Shown here one piece after another: positions 50,380 to 52,765 of a DNA stretch of 52,765 nucleotides (its first letter is position 1; the number at the start of each line of letters is the position of its first letter). The notes below the pieces were generated by a model. That model made no database searches. It was not told the DNA's origin and saw only the letters and a list, made by a program, of their open reading frames with translations. Source of the DNA: an uncultured Bacilli bacterium. Its GTDB lineage: Bacteria; Bacillota_I; Bacilli_A; RF39; UBA660. The position numbers and the translations under genes are program-made. The DNA is taken from contig CAKOQK010000008.1 in the NCBI GenBank assembly GCA_934101225.1, positions 1 through 52,765 on the forward strand. Reading direction: 5' to 3'.

Positions 50380-52503
50380 ATGAATGAAATAGTAATAGAA
50401 GAATTAAGTAGTGAACTTAATATCAAAATAAATCAAATAAAGGCAGTTTTAACCCTTTTAGAAGAAGGATCAACTATTCCCTTTATTGCTAGATATCGTA
50501 AAGAAGCAACTGGCGCATTAGATGAAAATCAAATAACTAAAATAGAAGAAAAATATCGTTATTATAATAATTTAATGGAAAGAAAAGAAACGGTTATTAG
50601 ATTAATTGATGAAAAAGGTATGCTTACAGATGAAATCAAAAAGAATATCCTAAACTGTACTAAATTAGTTGAAGTAGAAGATATATACTTGCCATATAAA
50701 GAAAAGAAAAAAACAAAAGCTACTGAAGCTATTAAAATGGGATTAGAACCTCTAGCTAAAGCAATTATGGCATTCCCTACAAAAGGAAGTTTAGAATCTT
50801 TATGTGGTATCGTTCCCAATGTCGAAAAAGATATTGCCCTAGAAAACGCTAAATATATTATAAGTGAATGGATTAGTGATAACGCTTATTATCGTAAATT
50901 CGTCAGAAATTATATTTGGAATAATGCATCAATTGTATCTAAAATAAAGAAAAATGCCGTTGACGAAAAGAAAACATATGAAATATACTATGACTTTACT
51001 GAAAAAGTTAAATACATTAAACCATATCGTGTGTTAGCAATTAATAGAGCAGAGAAGGAAAATGTTATATCAGTTAAATTAGATTATGATAACGATTATA
51101 TTTTTAACTCTTTATCTAATAAAATCATTAAAAATAAAGAATCATTTGTTGTAGATTATGTTAATGACGCAATAAAAGATGCTCTAAAAAGATTAATATA
51201 TCCATCAATTGAAAGAGATGTAAGAAGTGAATTAACTGAAAAATCAGAAGATAACGCTATCGAAGTATTTAAAGATAACTTAGAAAATCTTCTTATGACT
51301 AGACCTGTTAAAGGATATCGTGTTCTTGGATTTGACCCAGCATTTAGAACTGGTTGTAAACTAGCGTGTCTTGATGAAAAAGGAAACGTTTTACATAAAG
51401 ATGTAATATATCCACACGAACCTAAAAATGAAAAAGAAGCATCAAGAATTAAATTACTTAACTTAATTAAAACTTATAACATTAATTTAATCGCTATTGG
51501 TAATGGTACTGCATCACGAGAAAGTGAAGAATTTGTAGCAAACACTATTAAGGATTTAAAAGACGTTTATTATACAATAGTTAGTGAAGCAGGAGCAAGC
51601 GTTTACTCTGCCAGTAAAGAAGCTCAAAGAGAATTTCCTGATTATGAAGTCCAAGAAAGAAGTGCAGTAAGTATTGGAAGAAGAGTTATTGACCCACTTT
51701 CAGAACTTGTAAAAATAGATCCAAAAAGCATTGGCGTAGGAGAATATCAACATGATGTAAACTCTAAAAAACTAACTGAAAGCCTAGATAATACAGTATC
51801 AAAAGTTGTAAACGAAGTAGGAGTAAACATTAATACAGCATCAAACTTTATTTTAAAATATGTATCAGGTTTAACTACTACTGTAATTAATAAAATTCAA
51901 AAATTTAAAGAGAAAAAAGAATTTACATCAAGAGAAGAAATCAAAAAATTAACAACAGATAAAGTTTATGAACAATGTGTTGGTTTCTTAAGAATTAATA
52001 ATAGTATAAATCCATTAGATAATACAGGAATTCACCCTGAAAGTTATGAATTAACAAGTAAATTATTAAAGTTATTAAATTTGGATATCAAAGATATTAA
52101 AACAGAAGAGTTTAAACATAAACTAGAAAATATTGATTTAGAAAAATTAACAAAAGAACTAAATTCAGATATTTATACAGTAACTGATATAATTAAAGAA
52201 TTAAAAAATCCCGGATTAGATCCTAGAAGTGAAGCTCCAGAAACAATTTTAAGAAGTGATGTTTTAACTATTGATGATTTATCTATTGGGATGGAATTAA
52301 AAGGAACAGTAAGAAATGTTGCTTCATTTGGAGCCTTTGTAGATATTGGTTTACATGATGATGGATTATTACACATTTCTAAAATGAGCAAAAACTTTGT
52401 TAAAGATCCTAAAGACATTGTTAGTGTAGGAGATATTTTAACTGTTTATATATCAGATATTGACAAAAATAAGGGAAAAGTTCAACTTTCTTTAATAAAA
52501 TAG
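50380..52503 (+). CDS. tex: Tex family RNA-binding transcription accessory protein
   Basis: 707 residues: N-terminal helical Tex domain (STIPFIARYRKEATGALDENQI), YqgF-like RNase H fold (VLGFDPAFRTGCKLACLDEKG), helix-hairpin-helix segments (GVNINTASNFILKYVSGL), and a C-terminal S1 domain (GMELKGTVRNVASFGAFVDIGLHDDGLLHISKMS). All Tex parts are present and in order. Confidence 0.97.
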   Translation: MNEIVIEELSSELNIKINQIKAVLTLLEEGSTIPFIARYRKEATGALDENQITKIEEKYRYYNNLMERKETVIRLIDEKGMLTDEIKKNILNCTKLVEVEDIYLPYKEKKKTKATEAIKMGLEPLAKAIMAFPTKGSLESLCGIVPNVEKDIALENAKYIISEWISDNAYYRKFVRNYIWNNASIVSKIKKNAVDEKKTYEIYYDFTEKVKYIKPYRVLAINRAEKENVISVKLDYDNDYIFNSLSNKIIKNKESFVVDYVNDAIKDALKRLIYPSIERDVRSELTEKSEDNAIEVFKDNLENLLMTRPVKGYRVLGFDPAFRTGCKLACLDEKGNVLHKDVIYPHEPKNEKEASRIKLLNLIKTYNINLIAIGNGTASRESEEFVANTIKDLKDVYYTIVSEAGASVYSASKEAQREFPDYEVQERSAVSIGRRVIDPLSELVKIDPKSIGVGEYQHDVNSKKLTESLDNTVSKVVNEVGVNINTASNFILKYVSGLTTTVINKIQKFKEKKEFTSREEIKKLTTDKVYEQCVGFLRINNSINPLDNTGIHPESYELTSKLLKLLNLDIKDIKTEEFKHKLENIDLEKLTKELNSDIYTVTDIIKELKNPGLDPRSEAPETILRSDVLTIDDLSIGMELKGTVRNVASFGAFVDIGLHDDGLLHISKMSKNFVKDPKDIVSVGDILTVYISDIDKNKGKVQLSLIK

Positions 52504-52513
52504 AAAAAAATAC

Positions 52514-52543
52514 TTGCAAATACATTCTAATTTATTATATAAT
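52514..52543 (+). promoter_or_regulatory. promoter of tRNA-Gly
   Basis: TTGCAA, 18 bp, consensus TATAAT, 16 bases before the mature tRNA. Confidence 0.85.
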
Positions 52544-52558
52544 TAGTTTGTATTTGAC

Positions 52559-52632
<74 letters not shown>

Positions 52633-52644
52633 TAGTAAAATCTG

Positions 52645-52664
52645 CTCGAACTTTTCGAGTTTTG
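52645..52664 (+). terminator. tRNA terminator
   Basis: CTCGAA-CTT-TTCGAG followed by T4. Confidence 0.7.
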
Positions 52665-52670
52665 ATAAAT

Positions 52671-52699
52671 AACTAATCTAGAAATGGATTAGTTTTTTT
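52671..52699 (+). terminator. second terminator before the last gene
   Basis: AACTAATC/GATTAGTT, eight-base loop, T7. Tandem with the preceding hairpin. Confidence 0.85.
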
Positions 52700-52728
52700 G
52701 TTATTTAAGAAAGGAAAGTGATTGAGTT

Positions 52729-52765
52729 ATGACAATAGAAACTAAAAAACTTGTAATAAGTGAAG
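52729..52765 (+). CDS. start of a gene cut by the window edge
   Basis: ATG preceded by AAGGAAAGTGAT. Twelve codons are visible (MTIETKKLVISE), too few to assign a family. Confidence 0.6.
   Translation, partial: MTIETKKLVISE

Overview
The window is an AT-rich, densely coded stretch of a bacterial chromosome with Gram-positive (Bacillota) organisation. The gene order mrnC-rlmB-sigH, then secE-nusG-rplK-rplA-rplJ-rplL, then rpsL-rpsG-fusA-tuf, is the classic Bacilli/Clostridia order. A GerQ-type spore-coat protein, a CwlD-like amidase and a SigH-like factor point to a spore-forming lineage or its recent descendant. Extreme A+T, short spacers and the mix of families fit an uncultured gut Bacilli-type genome; that is inference. 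The genetic code is standard: prfB (RF2) is present, is itself controlled by a programmed frameshift at TGA, and TGA ends several genes, so this is not a mycoplasma code-4 genome.

Layout. 1-11.2 kb: a remnant ORF, prfB with its frameshift, a YitT-type membrane protein, mgtE, a large uncharacterised protein, a CwlD-like amidase preceded by a broken copy of its own start region, an Abi-type HEPN gene, an HtrA-like protease, a sugar-transfer-type ATP-grasp enzyme, ychF, and a 51-codon stump of an AAA_14 ATPase. 11.2-20.6 kb: rpsF-ssb-rpsR, rplI-dnaB, an M23 endopeptidase, walJ, rlmH, a NUDIX enzyme, a LemA-like protein, an MBL hydrolase, gerQ and lysS. 20.6-31.1 kb: a glycosyltransferase-TPR protein, unknowns, mrnC-rlmB-sigH, a HipA-like kinase inserted before secE, the L11/L1/L10/L12 operons with their leaders, two small membrane proteins and murB. 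31.1-31.5 kb: a candidate type I toxin-antitoxin locus. 31.5-36.9 kb: the str operon and a second YitT-type gene. 36.9-41.9 kb: a stand-alone Clp-type AAA module, a NatAB-like ABC exporter and an M13 metallopeptidase. 41.9-47.8 kb: a six-gene operon with two radical-SAM proteins, a DUF3419-like SAM enzyme, a protein with a 14-residue ESRT repeat, a cyanophycin-synthetase-like ATP-grasp ligase and a methyltransferase. 47.8-52.8 kb: ytqA, a membrane protein, tex, tRNA-Gly(UCC) and the start of one more gene.

Two regions stand out. The 31.19-31.45 kb locus has a 26-residue hydrophobic ORF on the minus strand. Its mRNA would close 5'-to-3' over 15 bp and hide its ribosome site in a 14-bp hairpin. 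An opposing promoter and terminator define a short overlapping RNA that carries an 8-nt match to the hidden ribosome site. The 41.97-47.78 kb operon looks like a peptide- or small-molecule-modifying pathway; its repeat protein is a plausible substrate, and one enzyme is a CoaE-like kinase fused to a radical-SAM domain.

Promoters here are easy to read (TTGAAA/TTGACA, 17 bp, TATATT/TAAAAT, often with an upstream TG), and ribosome sites are often GGTGAT as well as AGGAGG. All functional names come from reading motifs and gene order; no database search was possible.
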